DNA from: Cohnella sp. OV330
Lineage (GTDB): Bacteria > Bacillota > Bacilli > Paenibacillales > Paenibacillaceae
Reading direction: 5' to 3'
NCBI RefSeq assembly: GCF_900112065.1
Contig: NZ_FOKE01000012.1
Coordinates: 212,966-276,965, forward strand
DNA: 64,000 bases
In this document: piece by piece, positions 34,987 through 42,269 of the stretch
Layout of the letters: every line of letters begins with the position of its first letter
Numbering within the stretch: the stretch's first letter is position 1
Position numbers and translations under genes: made by a program
Notes under the pieces: model-generated
Database searches by the model: none
What the model was told of the DNA's origin: nothing
What the model saw: the letters and a program-made list of their open reading frames with translations, nothing else

Positions 34987-35015
34987 TTGCTTTTCCCTAC
35001 CCTATCGCCTATAAT
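34987..35015 (+). promoter_or_regulatory. Promoter of tRNA-Arg
   Basis: TTGCTT (34987-34992), 17-base spacer, TATAAT (35010-35015). The predicted start is about 15 bases before the tRNA 5' end. Confidence 0.75.
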
Positions 35016-35036
35016 GAGTCTTGCTGTTATCGACAT

Positions 35037-35111
35037 GCGCCCGTGGTCCAACGGATATGACGCAGGCCTCCGGAGCCTGAGATTGGGGTTCGATTCCCTA
35101 CGGGCGCGCCA
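35037..35111 (+). tRNA. tRNA-Arg (anticodon CCG)
   Basis: A cloverleaf can be drawn: acceptor GCGCCCG/CGGGCGC, anticodon stem CAGGC/GCCTG with loop CTCCGGA (anticodon CCG, codon CGG), T-arm GGGGTTCGATTCCC, and an encoded CCA end. It stands alone with its own promoter and terminator, just before clpP, as its counterpart does in B. subtilis. Confidence 0.95.
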
Positions 35112-35158
35112 TATTCGCTTCAATAGGCAGTTTTGCCGAAACTTATGATGCAGCAGAC

Positions 35159-35184
35159 GCGTCCGTACCATACGGACGCTTTTT
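35159..35184 (+). terminator. Terminator of tRNA-Arg
   Basis: Perfect 9-bp stem GCGTCCGTA/TACGGACGC with a 3-base loop followed by TTTTT. Its end abuts the CtsR site of clpP. Confidence 0.9.
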
Positions 35185-35185
35185 A

Positions 35186-35213
35186 TTTGACCTATGTTTG
35201 ACTTTCTTTGACA
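35186..35213 (+). promoter_or_regulatory. CtsR operator of clpP
   Basis: Heptads TTTGACC (35186-35192), TTTGACT (35197-35203) and TTTGACA (35207-35213). The last two are separated by three bases, as in the CtsR direct-repeat box (reverse complement of RGTCAAANANRGTCAAA). The last heptad overlaps the -35 box of the clpP promoter, fitting repression. Confidence 0.8.
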
Positions 35214-35236
35214 TTGGGTTCATGATCTATTAGAAT
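35208..35236 (+). promoter_or_regulatory. Sigma-A promoter of clpP
   Basis: TTGACA (35208-35213), 17-base spacer, TAGAAT (35231-35236), about 90 bases upstream of the clpP start. Confidence 0.85.
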
Positions 35237-35324
35237 GGATTCACGGTCGACCCGCGCCTTTCCGGGAGACGTCGGAGCCAGGACCGCCACACCACTTTTC
35301 ACAACCCCGAGGAGGGATCACGCA

Positions 35325-35906
35325 ATGAGCTTTGTCCCTATGGTCGTCGAACAGACTAATCGAGGAGAGCGGGCATACGACATCTATTCCCGTCTGCTCA
35401 AGGACCGCATCATCTTCCTGGGCACCCAGGTCAACGATGTGGTCGCCAACTCCATCATCGCGCAGATGCTTTTCCTCGCGGCCGAAGATCCGGAGAAAGA
35501 CATCCACTTATACATCAACAGCCCAGGCGGATCCATCACCGCCGGCATGGCGATCTTCGATACGATGCAGTACATCAAGCCGGACGTCTCCACGATTTGC
35601 GTCGGCATGGCCGCTTCCATGGGCGCGTTCCTGCTCGCCGCAGGCGCCAAGGGCAAGCGCTTCGCGCTGCCGAACGCCGAAGTGATGATCCACCAGCCGC
35701 TCGGCGGCGCCGAAGGACAAGCCAGCGATATCGAGATTCGCGCCCGCCGCATCCTGAAGCTTCGCGACAAGCTGAACCGCATCCTCTCGGAGCGCACGGG
35801 CCAGCCGCTCGAGCGCATCGAGAAGGACACCGACCGCGACAACTTCATGGAAGCCGAGACGGCAAGAGAGTACGGCCTCGTCGACAAGGTTATCGAGAAG
35901 GTTTAA
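35325..35906 (+). CDS. clpP: ATP-dependent Clp protease proteolytic subunit
   Basis: A serine protease that forms the double-ring proteolytic chamber fed by ClpX/ClpC/ClpE unfoldases. The 193-residue protein has the full triad: Ser98 in VGMAASMGAF, His123 in MIHQPLGG and Asp172 in KDTDRDNF. ATG at 35325 (MSFVPMVVEQT) is preceded by GAGGAGGG; a start at 35235 would add 30 residues and lies on the promoter -10 box. A sigma-A promoter with overlapping CtsR heptads shows class III heat-shock control, and a strong terminator follows. Confidence 0.97.
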   Translation: MSFVPMVVEQTNRGERAYDIYSRLLKDRIIFLGTQVNDVVANSIIAQMLFLAAEDPEKDIHLYINSPGGSITAGMAIFDTMQYIKPDVSTICVGMAASMGAFLLAAGAKGKRFALPNAEVMIHQPLGGAEGQASDIEIRARRILKLRDKLNRILSERTGQPLERIEKDTDRDNFMEAETAREYGLVDKVIEKV

Positions 35907-35939
35907 CAGGAACTTGCATAGCGCGTTCCATCGGCAATA

Positions 35940-35985
35940 AGCCCCCAAGAACTGCCGCATCAAGGCGGTTCTTGGGGGCTTTTGC
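35940..35985 (+). terminator. Terminator of clpP
   Basis: A long stem AGCCCCCAAGAACTGCC.../...GGCGGTTCTTGGGGGCT followed by TTTTG, 33 bases after the stop codon. Confidence 0.9.
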
Positions 35986-36281
35986 TTTGGACGGACGACC
36001 TTCCGCCGCAAGAAAAACGGTCAGAGAAGCTCGGCCTGTCGGCCCCTTCGGCTGCACACTCCGCCTCATCCGTTCCTGTAACCGCGCTTTTCTCGCTTAC
36101 AGCACGCTCCGGCACCCTAGTCGCTCCAGTAACGTTGCTTTCCTCGCTTGCAGCGGCGGCTTTCTCCTGTAACCGTACTTATCTCGCTTACAGCACGCTC
36201 TGGCACCCTATCCGATCCTGCAACGTTGTTTTCCTCGCCTGCAGCGGCGGTTTCTTCCGATTTAAACTTTCAGATATGTTC
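35986..36281. repeat. Roughly 90-bp tandem duplication with palindromes
   Basis: Two diverged copies of a roughly 90-bp unit lie at 36075-36165 and 36166-36255. Each contains CTGTAACCG..CTT..TCTCGC with TTACAG closing a 6-bp inverted repeat, then GCACGCTC.GGCACCCTA and a second T-cored segment ending in TGCAGCGGCGG. No gene is recognised. Related sequence recurs at 50909-51235 inside the his operon. Confidence 0.8.
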
Positions 36282-36316
36282 AAAAAAAAGCACTGACCCG
36301 CACACAGGGTCAGCAC
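36282..36316 (-). terminator. Terminator overlapping the sensor gene stop codon
   Basis: Minus-strand arms GTGCTGACCC/GGGTCAGTGC (two G-U pairs) with a 7-base loop are followed by T8. The TGA stop of the upstream reading frame lies inside the first arm. Confidence 0.85.
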
Positions 36317-37434
36317 CGCTTCAGCATGAGGAAGTCGTTCAATTGCTTCCGCTGGTACTCCAACTCGTTGTTCAGCCGCTTCTCGCTGAGGAGGATGTGC
36401 CTGACCTTTTCGCCGATCTCTTCGAATTCATCCTTAGCTTCGGCGGGCTTGCCGCGTCCGGGAGCGACGATGACCTGGTCGTACAGGCGCCTTACCGGTA
36501 CGTAAATGCTTCTGGTTCCCGGGAGGGAAAGCGCGACGCCCGCCGTCGCCACCAGCAGGCAGACCGCGAGGGTGAACCATTTGATGGCCGCCGCTTCCTT
36601 CGTCATCTCCCGGACGGAGATGAAGGAGGCGTACGTCCAGCCTCCGTTGTAGTCCGATTTGGTAAAAATAATATTGTAGCTCTCGCCGTTCACGCGCACG
36701 GGTATCAACCCTTGCTGGAGCCCGGTATCTTCGATCTTCTGGGCATAGCGGGCCAAATCCGGCAGCTGCTCGTCTGCCAGCGGCAGTTGGTCATGGATCA
36801 TGTGGAAATCCCGGTCGTAAATGAACGGCATCCCCATCTCCTGCCGGGGAGCCAGATATCGGCTGATGTCGGCATACGGAATGTTTAGGATGACGACGGC
36901 GGAAGGATCCAAGGATACCGCGGGCAGCGGCTTGACGTAGCTGATCGACTGCTCGCCGACGGTCCAATACGCGCCCTGCTTTAGTTGGACGGCATCCCGC
37001 CAATCCCGCTCCTCCGGATCGTATTTGACGAACCCGAAGGTCGTGGACAGGCTCCAGGCATAGCGCAATTGCACGAACTTCACTTCTCCCGTGCCGCTGT
37101 CATGGAGCTTGATCCGGCCCATTCCTTCACGCAGGTCATTGATGAGTTGGACGTTGTCGCTGCGATTCAGGGCCGACACGTCGTTGTTCAGCGCTCTGGA
37201 CAGCGTGGAGCTGGACGCGAGCTGCGTCAGGGCATTATCTGCCGTCACCAGGATTTGTTCCACCTGCTGTCTGGTGAGCATCAGCAGCTGCAGCGCGCTG
37301 CCGTTCACCTTTTCCTGAATCGTATCGGACGACTTGAAATAGGAAAAGCCGCCGACCGCCGCAACGGGAAGCGTAATCAGACATACGGCGAACAGGATCA
37401 GCTTGTGGTAATAGCGTAAGCGTAACGGCCTCAT
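36310..37434 (-). CDS. Membrane sensor protein, apparently a C-terminally truncated AraC-type regulator
   Basis: A 374-residue protein with helix 1 at about 10-32, an extracellular Cache-like domain (about 35-280), helix 2 at about 285-304 and a cytoplasmic linker ending LEYQRKQLNDFLMLKRC. This matches the N-terminal half of Paenibacillus YtdP-type membrane regulators, which continue after 'LNDFLMLK' into several hundred residues with a C-terminal AraC DNA-binding domain. That domain is absent: the frame closes inside a terminator hairpin. It may be a deletion remnant or a stand-alone sensor. ATG at 37434 is ten bases after GGGGAG; a TTG at 37488 is less likely. A possible promoter is TTGACG with a weak TAATAA, around 37665-37694. 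Confidence 0.7.
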   Translation of the reverse strand: MRPLRLRYYHKLILFAVCLITLPVAAVGGFSYFKSSDTIQEKVNGSALQLLMLTRQQVEQILVTADNALTQLASSSTLSRALNNDVSALNRSDNVQLINDLREGMGRIKLHDSGTGEVKFVQLRYAWSLSTTFGFVKYDPEERDWRDAVQLKQGAYWTVGEQSISYVKPLPAVSLDPSAVVILNIPYADISRYLAPRQEMGMPFIYDRDFHMIHDQLPLADEQLPDLARYAQKIEDTGLQQGLIPVRVNGESYNIIFTKSDYNGGWTYASFISVREMTKEAAAIKWFTLAVCLLVATAGVALSLPGTRSIYVPVRRLYDQVIVAPGRGKPAEAKDEFEEIGEKVRHILLSEKRLNNELEYQRKQLNDFLMLKRC

Positions 37435-37831
37435 CTTAAGTCCACTCCCCGGTGTTCCGCCCGCAGGGGGCCGCCCCAGCTTAGTCAATAGAAGAAGGTT
37501 CAGTCAATAATCACGAGCGGCTATTCGGCTGTGCATGCGTTTCCTTCGTTTCGCAATGCACTCTTTATAGCGTAAGGCGCCAATTGTCTGAATTTCCGGC
37601 TGAAGTTGAACGATAATTGGGTAAGCAAGAGTAGGGCTCATTCCCGCCCCTATCGAATAGGTTTTATTAACACAGATCGATAATTTCGTCAAGAGAAATT
37701 TAACAACTCGAGTGCCCCCTCTTCGGACTCGCGTGAGCATGTTATTCTATAATCACTAGTCGTGCCATTTCCCTCCATATATTGCTATGGAATAGGAGGA
37801 ATTGGACAGCAAGCCGGAAAGGAGATTTTTG
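37435..37831. other. AT-richer intergenic region between sensor gene and sda
   Basis: This is the divergent upstream region of the minus-strand sensor gene and plus-strand sda. It holds TTGACG with 17-base spacing to TAATAA on the minus strand (about 37665-37694) and TATAAT at 37748-37753 on the plus strand without a good -35 box. I found no convincing DnaA box (TTATNCACA), although sda is DnaA-controlled in B. subtilis. Confidence 0.4.
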
Positions 37832-38098
37832 ATGAACCAATCTTATCACTCCTTGCACTTGGTGCCGCGTCATATGCCTGAAAACCCGATTCCGCCGTCT
37901 CACTCCTTTAACGATGATTCAAGCCATATGATCGCACGCACGCTTAAGGATAAAGCCTCGCTGCTCCGCCCGCTGAAGGACGAGCATCTGCTCGAAGTTT
38001 ATCGCGAAGCGAAGAAAATGAATTTGTCCAACGAATTCATCGAGCTGTTAGAGGATGCCATCGAGCTGCGCAACCTTGAGCATCGCCTTAAAGCTTAA
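37832..38098 (+). CDS. sda: Sda-family sporulation checkpoint protein with N-terminal extension
   Basis: Sda blocks autophosphorylation of sporulation kinases (KinA) when replication is disturbed. Residues about 46-88 (RPLKDEHLLEVYREAKKMNL, then SNEFIELLEDAIELRNLEHRL) match the helical hairpin of B. subtilis Sda, including the L-E-x-Y-x-x-A and MNL-x-x-x-FIELLE pattern. Known Sda proteins are about 46-52 residues. This one has about 45 extra N-terminal residues rich in His, Ser and Pro, of unknown role. ATG at 37832 has AAAGGAG seven bases upstream; an internal Met33 has no clear ribosome site. A bidirectional terminator follows. Confidence 0.85.
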   Translation: MNQSYHSLHLVPRHMPENPIPPSHSFNDDSSHMIARTLKDKASLLRPLKDEHLLEVYREAKKMNLSNEFIELLEDAIELRNLEHRLKA

Positions 38099-38110
38099 TG
38101 CAATCATCGC

Positions 38111-38159
38111 AAAAAGCCTCCTCCACCGTCGATTTTCCGACGATAGAGGAGGCTTTTTT
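38111..38159. terminator. Bidirectional terminator between sda and merR-type gene
   Basis: AAAAAGCCTCCTC.../...GAGGAGGCTTTTTT with an inner CGTCG/CGACG stem serves converging transcripts. The stop codon of the minus-strand regulator touches its edge. Confidence 0.88.
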
Positions 38160-38920
38160 CATGACGCTCGACGACTGGCTTCGGCATACGATTCCGCGGC
38201 GAAGCAGAGATAATAAGATAGACCGGTCTGCATCGACTCCAGCATGCCCCGGTGGAAGACGTCGCCCAGGAAAAAACGCGACTGTCCCGCAAAGTCGTCC
38301 GGGCTGGCAGGCTGACCCTCTGCCGCGCGCGCCGCCAGGTGACGTTCAATCCGGGCATGCGCTTCCTCGTCGTCATGCGCTCGACCCTCGCGAAGCGCCC
38401 GCGCCATCTCATCCATAAATCGCGCAGCCTCTGCCGCCTGGCGATTCATCCGCACGGGGTCGATCGCATCCGCCCCGGGCAGCTCGAAGTCGTACGTTTC
38501 CTTCAGATGCCTGCTCTGTTCCGCCAACGCGGCTTCCCACGCTTCCGCCGTACCGAATCCGCTGAACAATGCCGCTGCCGGCAGAGAAGCGCCCTCCCGC
38601 TCCGAGTCGATCGAAGCCTCCAGCGTGACGGACAAACGTTCCATGCGCCGCTGCTTTTCTCGAATAAGCTCGCGCTGACTCTCCAAGATGCGCAGACGGT
38701 CCTGCGCCCCATCCAGCAAACGCTTGATTTCCCCCAACGGGAATTCCAGCTCCCGATAGAACAGAATCTCTTGCAGCCGTTCGATCTCCTTCTGGCCGTA
38801 TAGCCTGTACCCGGCTTCGCTCACCTCGAGCGGCACGAGCAGTCCGATCTTGTGATAGTGATGCAGCGTCTTAATCGTCACTTTCGACAGATCCGACATT
38901 TCCTTGACCGTGTATCTCAT
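38159..38920 (-). CDS. MerR-family regulator with TipAS-like domain
   Basis: A 253-residue transcription activator. The N-terminal MerR winged helix (1-70) begins MRYTVKEMSDLSKVTIKTLHHYHKIGLL, shown here as MRYTVKEMSDL then VTIKTLHHYHKIGLL, and is followed by the dimerisation coiled coil (about 75-110) and a C-terminal TipAS/antibiotic-binding-like domain (about 130-250). Such proteins (TipA, Mta, SkgA) detect hydrophobic or peptide drugs and twist a promoter with an over-long spacer. ATG at 38920 follows GGAGGTG. Its own promoter has the diagnostic 19-base spacer, suggesting autoregulation. No efflux gene is adjacent, so its target is unknown. Confidence 0.88.
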   Translation of the reverse strand: MRYTVKEMSDLSKVTIKTLHHYHKIGLLVPLEVSEAGYRLYGQKEIERLQEILFYRELEFPLGEIKRLLDGAQDRLRILESQRELIREKQRRMERLSVTLEASIDSEREGASLPAAALFSGFGTAEAWEAALAEQSRHLKETYDFELPGADAIDPVRMNRQAAEAARFMDEMARALREGRAHDDEEAHARIERHLAARAAEGQPASPDDFAGQSRFFLGDVFHRGMLESMQTGLSYYLCFAAESYAEASRRAS

Positions 38921-38946
38921 ACGGACACCTCCTATGGGATATTCCG

Positions 38947-38977
38947 ATCGTAAGGCCTCCTCCAAGGGGAGAGTCAA
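38947..38977 (-). promoter_or_regulatory. MerR-type promoter with 19-bp spacer
   Basis: Minus strand TTGACT (38972-38977), 19-base spacer containing the dyad CTCCCCTTGGAGGAG, then TACGAT (38947-38952). The long spacer with a dyad is the hallmark of MerR-controlled promoters. Confidence 0.8.
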
Positions 38978-39014
38978 TCCCCCGTCACGTCATCGCCCGT
39001 CTTCTCTCGATCGC

Positions 39015-39047
39015 AAAAAAAAGCCGCCCTCCGACCGGAGAGCGGCT
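39015..39047 (-). terminator. Terminator of the SIMPL-domain gene
   Basis: Minus-strand 12-bp stem AGCCGCTCTCCG/CGGAGGGCGGCT with a 2-base turn and T8 following. Confidence 0.9.
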
Positions 39048-39071
39048 CGATCCGCGTAGCGCGGACGCTTA

Positions 39072-39842
39072 TTACTTCAGCTGGTACTGCACCGTCACGC
39101 TCGTCGTGATCTCGATCTGCCCGCTTTGCACGGAGGACGAAGCGCCGGCATCGGATGCAGCGGCCGACTTCACGATGCCGAAGTTCGGCGTGACGATCGG
39201 CACGTTCGCCGCGCTGCCCTGCACGATGTTGATGACCGGACCCAACGTGCGGCTGGCCGACGTCGCGAGCACCGAAGCTTTGGCGCCGGCGTTGGTCATC
39301 GCCTTCTTCAGCGCCTCAAGCTCGTATTGGTCCTGCTTCTCCGTACCGAACTGCACGCCGTCCACCCGGTTCGCGCCTGCCGCGGAGACCGCGTCCAGAA
39401 GCTTGCCGATGCCCGCGAGATCGCGGTACGCGACGCGCACCGAATGGGTCGCGAGGTAGCCCTTCAGCACCTGGCCGTCTTTCTCCGTGTAGTTGTACTC
39501 CGGCTGTACGCCGAAGTTCGACGTCTGCACGTCCTTCTTATCGATCTTGTACGTCTCGTACAGCGCCTTCTCGACTGCCGCGAACTTCGCCGCCGAAGCC
39601 TGCTGGGCTTCCTGCGCCGTCTTGCCGCGCGCGTCCACGCCGAAGCTCAGATACGCTACGTCCGGTTCCACCTTGATCGTACCTTCGGCACCCACCGTCA
39701 CCGCGTTCTGGATGCTTGCCGCCTGCACGGCGCCTGTCGTCTCCGCCATCGCTTGATCCGCTCCCAGCTTCGTCGCTCCGAACCATCCCGCCGCTACCAT
39801 CGTAGCGGCCAGCAATGCGACTTGCACGGTCCTTTTACCCAT
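39072..39842 (-). CDS. Exported SIMPL-domain (DUF541) protein
   Basis: A 256-residue secreted or membrane-anchored protein. Residues 1-33 form a signal peptide (MGKRTVQVALLAATMVAAGW, then FGATKLGADQAMA with an AMA-type cleavage site). The rest is the SIMPL/DUF541 fold beginning ITVGAEGTIKVEPDVAYLSF-like (here VTVGAEGTIKVEPDVAYLSF) and ending with repeated beta strands QIEITTSVTVQYQLK. Relatives include BP26 and YggE/YlxF-like oxidative-stress proteins; the biochemical role is unclear. ATG at 39842 is eight bases after GGAGG; an in-frame ATG five codons earlier overlaps that site. Single gene with its own terminator. Confidence 0.88.
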   Translation of the reverse strand: MGKRTVQVALLAATMVAAGWFGATKLGADQAMAETTGAVQAASIQNAVTVGAEGTIKVEPDVAYLSFGVDARGKTAQEAQQASAAKFAAVEKALYETYKIDKKDVQTSNFGVQPEYNYTEKDGQVLKGYLATHSVRVAYRDLAGIGKLLDAVSAAGANRVDGVQFGTEKQDQYELEALKKAMTNAGAKASVLATSASRTLGPVINIVQGSAANVPIVTPNFGIVKSAAASDAGASSSVQSGQIEITTSVTVQYQLK

Positions 39843-39931
39843 TATAGACGCCTCCATATTCAGGTTTGTCTACTCAACGGCTATTATAGGCAAAAGGTTG
39901 CAGGTCAACCATAAAATAGTCCGAAAAAAGC

Positions 39932-39953
39932 AAAAAGCCCCCGTCCGGGAGCT
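39932..39953 (-). terminator. Terminator of the crh-like gene
   Basis: Minus-strand stem AGCTCCCG/CGGGGGCT with a 2-base turn followed by TTTT, soon after the stop codon. It may end the rapZ-yvcK-whiA-crh transcript. Confidence 0.75.
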
Positions 39954-39967
39954 CGCGCATCTGCTTG

Positions 39968-40237
39968 TTATTGGTTCTCCAGCTCTTCCTTGCTGACCAG
40001 TTGGACTAAAGCGGTTACAGCTTGCTCTGCGTCCGAACCTTCGGCACTGATGGATACTTCGGTGCCCGAGCTGATCGCCAGACTCATAATACCCATGATG
40101 CTCTTCGCGTTCACGCGCTTGTCTTCCTTCTCCACGAACACGTCCGAGGAGAATTTATTGGCTTCTTGCACGAATAAGGCCGCCGGTCTGGCGTGAAGCC
40201 CCGTCTTAAGCCGAACAACAACCGGCTGTCTCGTCAT
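39968..40237 (-). CDS. crh: HPr-family protein at the crh locus (His15 and Ser46 both present)
   Basis: An 89-residue HPr-like protein. Its place after whiA and its sequence (VVRLKTGLHARPAALFVQEA and VNAKSIMGIMSLA) identify it as the Crh orthologue. Ser46 is the site phosphorylated by HprK to make the CcpA co-repressor. Crh of B. subtilis has Gln15 and cannot take PTS phosphate; here residue 15 is His, as in true HPr, so it could serve in PTS phosphotransfer as well. ATG at 40237 (MTRQPVVVRL) is the family start; an in-frame extension to 40285 is rejected. hprK and ppaX are also in this window. Confidence 0.9.
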   Translation of the reverse strand: MTRQPVVVRLKTGLHARPAALFVQEANKFSSDVFVEKEDKRVNAKSIMGIMSLAISSGTEVSISAEGSDAEQAVTALVQLVSKEELENQ

Positions 40238-40339
40238 GGAACGAATCCCCCTGTCTTTGTTCTCATCCCGGTACACGGGACCCACCGCACATGGTTTGTT
40301 ATCTATTATAGCATTAGAGCACTTGGTTGTGCCACAGGC

Positions 40340-41275
40340 TTATAAAGCGCCGCCCCGTATTTTTTCCGCCCACTCGTCGATCTTGCGAAGCCGGTGATTG
40401 ACGCCGGACTTGCTGACCTGTCCCTTCAGCATGTCCCCGACTTCCTTGAGGTTCATGTCGGGATGCATGAGCCGGATCTCCGCGACCTCTCGCAGCTTGT
40501 CGGGCATGTTCTCGAGCCCGACTTCCTTTTGCAGCAGCTTGATGTTGTCGATCTGACGGACGGCGGCTCCGATCGTCTTGTTCAGGTTCGCGGTCTCGCA
40601 GTTCACGATCCGGTTGACCGAATTGCGCATGTCCCGCATGATGCGAACGTCCTCGAACTTGAACAGGGCCTGATGCGCGCCGATGATGCTGAGAAACTCG
40701 ATGATCTTCTCGCCTTCCTTGATGTACAGGATGAAGCCCTTTTTGCGTTCGATGAACCTGGCGTTCAGGTGAAACTTGTTCGCGAGATCCACGAGCGCTT
40801 TGCAGTGCTCCTCGTACATGGAGGCGATCTCCAGATGGTAAGACGAACCCTCCGGATTGTTCACGGACCCGCCGGCAAGGAAGGCGCCGCGCAGATAAGC
40901 TTTTTTGCAGCAGGGCTTGCGCACCAGATCCTTGTCGATATCCGAATTGAACTGGAATCCGGCGCTCGCGATCTTCAGTTCGCCGAGCAGTTGCTCGACT
41001 CCCGCAGGCACGCGAACGATGTAGACGTTGTTTTTCTTGAGCCGCATCTTTTTGCGTACGAGCAGCTCGGTCGGCACGGAGTAGTGCCGCTTCATCAAGG
41101 TGTAAATACGCCGGGCGATGGCCGCGTTTTCCGTCGAGATGTCGAGCACGATCCGCTTGTTGGTCAGCGACACCGCGCCGTTCATCCGGATCAGCGCCGA
41201 CAGCTCGGAGATATCGCAGCAGCCCTCGGACTCCACGAGCGTCAATTCTTTTTTGGTCTGCGCGGCGAACGACAC
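40340..41275 (-). CDS. whiA: WhiA-family DNA-binding regulator
   Basis: A 311-residue WhiA: N-terminal LAGLIDADG-homing-endonuclease-like domain (about 90-220; YLRGAFLAGGSVNNPEGSSYHLEI) without nuclease function, and a C-terminal helix-turn-helix (about 225-305; LREVAEIRLMHPDMNLKEVG then MLKGQVSKSGVNHRLRKI). In Bacillus it affects cell division and chromosome segregation; in Streptomyces, sporulation. The start is GTG at 41275 with AAGGAGTG upstream, seven bases after the yvcK stop. It is the third gene of rapZ-yvcK-whiA. Confidence 0.96.
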   Translation of the reverse strand: MSFAAQTKKELTLVESEGCCDISELSALIRMNGAVSLTNKRIVLDISTENAAIARRIYTLMKRHYSVPTELLVRKKMRLKKNNVYIVRVPAGVEQLLGELKIASAGFQFNSDIDKDLVRKPCCKKAYLRGAFLAGGSVNNPEGSSYHLEIASMYEEHCKALVDLANKFHLNARFIERKKGFILYIKEGEKIIEFLSIIGAHQALFKFEDVRIMRDMRNSVNRIVNCETANLNKTIGAAVRQIDNIKLLQKEVGLENMPDKLREVAEIRLMHPDMNLKEVGDMLKGQVSKSGVNHRLRKIDEWAEKIRGGAL

Positions 41276-41282
41276 GTCGCCT

Positions 41283-42269
41283 TCACTCCTTCCTCAGCAT
41301 CCAGTTCTCCACCAGCTGGTAGATGTGCTCGCTCAGCTTGGCGGCATCATGGCGCAGATAGGTTCGGAACAGCACCAAGCGGTCGGCGATGACTTTATAG
41401 CCGCGCCGCTCCACCTCGTCCAAGTCCAGATGGACGGCTGCCGAGCCCTGCTCCGCGTACATGCTGTGCACCTGCGGGGGAATCTCCCCGTTGTTCACGA
41501 TGACATAATCGAATAAATGATGGCCGATGTGCGCATGGATCGCATCGAGATGGTCGCCTACCGAGTAATTGTCGGTTTCGCCCGGCTGCGTCATGACGTT
41601 GCATACGAAAATCTTCACGGCGTCCGAGTTCAAGATCGCCTCCGCCAGCTTGGGCACGAGCAGATTGGGCATGATGCTCGTGTACAGGCTGCCCGGGCCG
41701 ATCAGAATGGCGTCCGCCTCCGCGATCGCCTCGACGGCCTCCTCGAGCGGCTCGACGTCGGCCGGCTCGATGAACACCCGCCGGATCGCGAGTCCCGACT
41801 TCGGAATCTGCGACTCGCCCTCGACGATGCTGCCGTCCTCCATCTCGGCCTTCAAGAGGATCGCCAGGTTAGCGGCCGGGAGCACGCGTCCCCGCACGGC
41901 GAGTACCCGGCTCAACTCTCTCACCCCGGCGACGAAGTCGCCCGAGATGTCGGTCATCGCCGCCAATATCAGATTGCCCAAGCTATGACCGGCCAATCCC
42001 GCGCCGCCCATGAAGCGGTAGGACAACATGTCGGCCAGGAGCGGCTCGGCATCCGCCAGCGCGGTCAGCACGTTGCGAATATCGCCCGGCGGCGGCATCT
42101 GCAGCTCCGAACGCAGAATGCCCGAGCTGCCTCCGTCGTCGGCTACCGTGACGATCGCGGTAATATCGAGCGGTTTTTGCTTCAGCCCCCTCAGCATGAC
42201 GGACAGTCCCGTGCCGCCGCCGATCACGACGATGCGGGGCTTCCTGGCGCCCTGCCCCGGCTTAGCCAT
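41283..42269 (-). CDS. yvcK: YvcK-family gluconeogenesis/cell-shape factor
   Basis: A cytoplasmic protein of the CofD/YvcK family that binds UDP-sugars. In B. subtilis it is needed for growth on gluconeogenic carbon and for localising PBP1. The 328-residue sequence has the nucleotide-binding start PRIVVIGGGTGLSVMLRGLK, the metal-site TVADDGGSSGILR, PPGDIRNVL and IGPGSLYTSIMPNLLV. Its ATG lies within the last codons of rapZ (8-bp overlap), so translation is coupled. Confidence 0.96.
   Translation of the reverse strand: MAKPGQGARKPRIVVIGGGTGLSVMLRGLKQKPLDITAIVTVADDGGSSGILRSELQMPPPGDIRNVLTALADAEPLLADMLSYRFMGGAGLAGHSLGNLILAAMTDISGDFVAGVRELSRVLAVRGRVLPAANLAILLKAEMEDGSIVEGESQIPKSGLAIRRVFIEPADVEPLEEAVEAIAEADAILIGPGSLYTSIMPNLLVPKLAEAILNSDAVKIFVCNVMTQPGETDNYSVGDHLDAIHAHIGHHLFDYVIVNNGEIPPQVHSMYAEQGSAAVHLDLDEVERRGYKVIADRLVLFRTYLRHDAAKLSEHIYQLVENWMLRKE

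Noticed and set aside
37504..37740. 78-codon minus-strand frame upstream of the sensor gene
   Set aside because: No ribosome site or recognisable domain, and it lies in AT-richer regulatory DNA between divergent genes.
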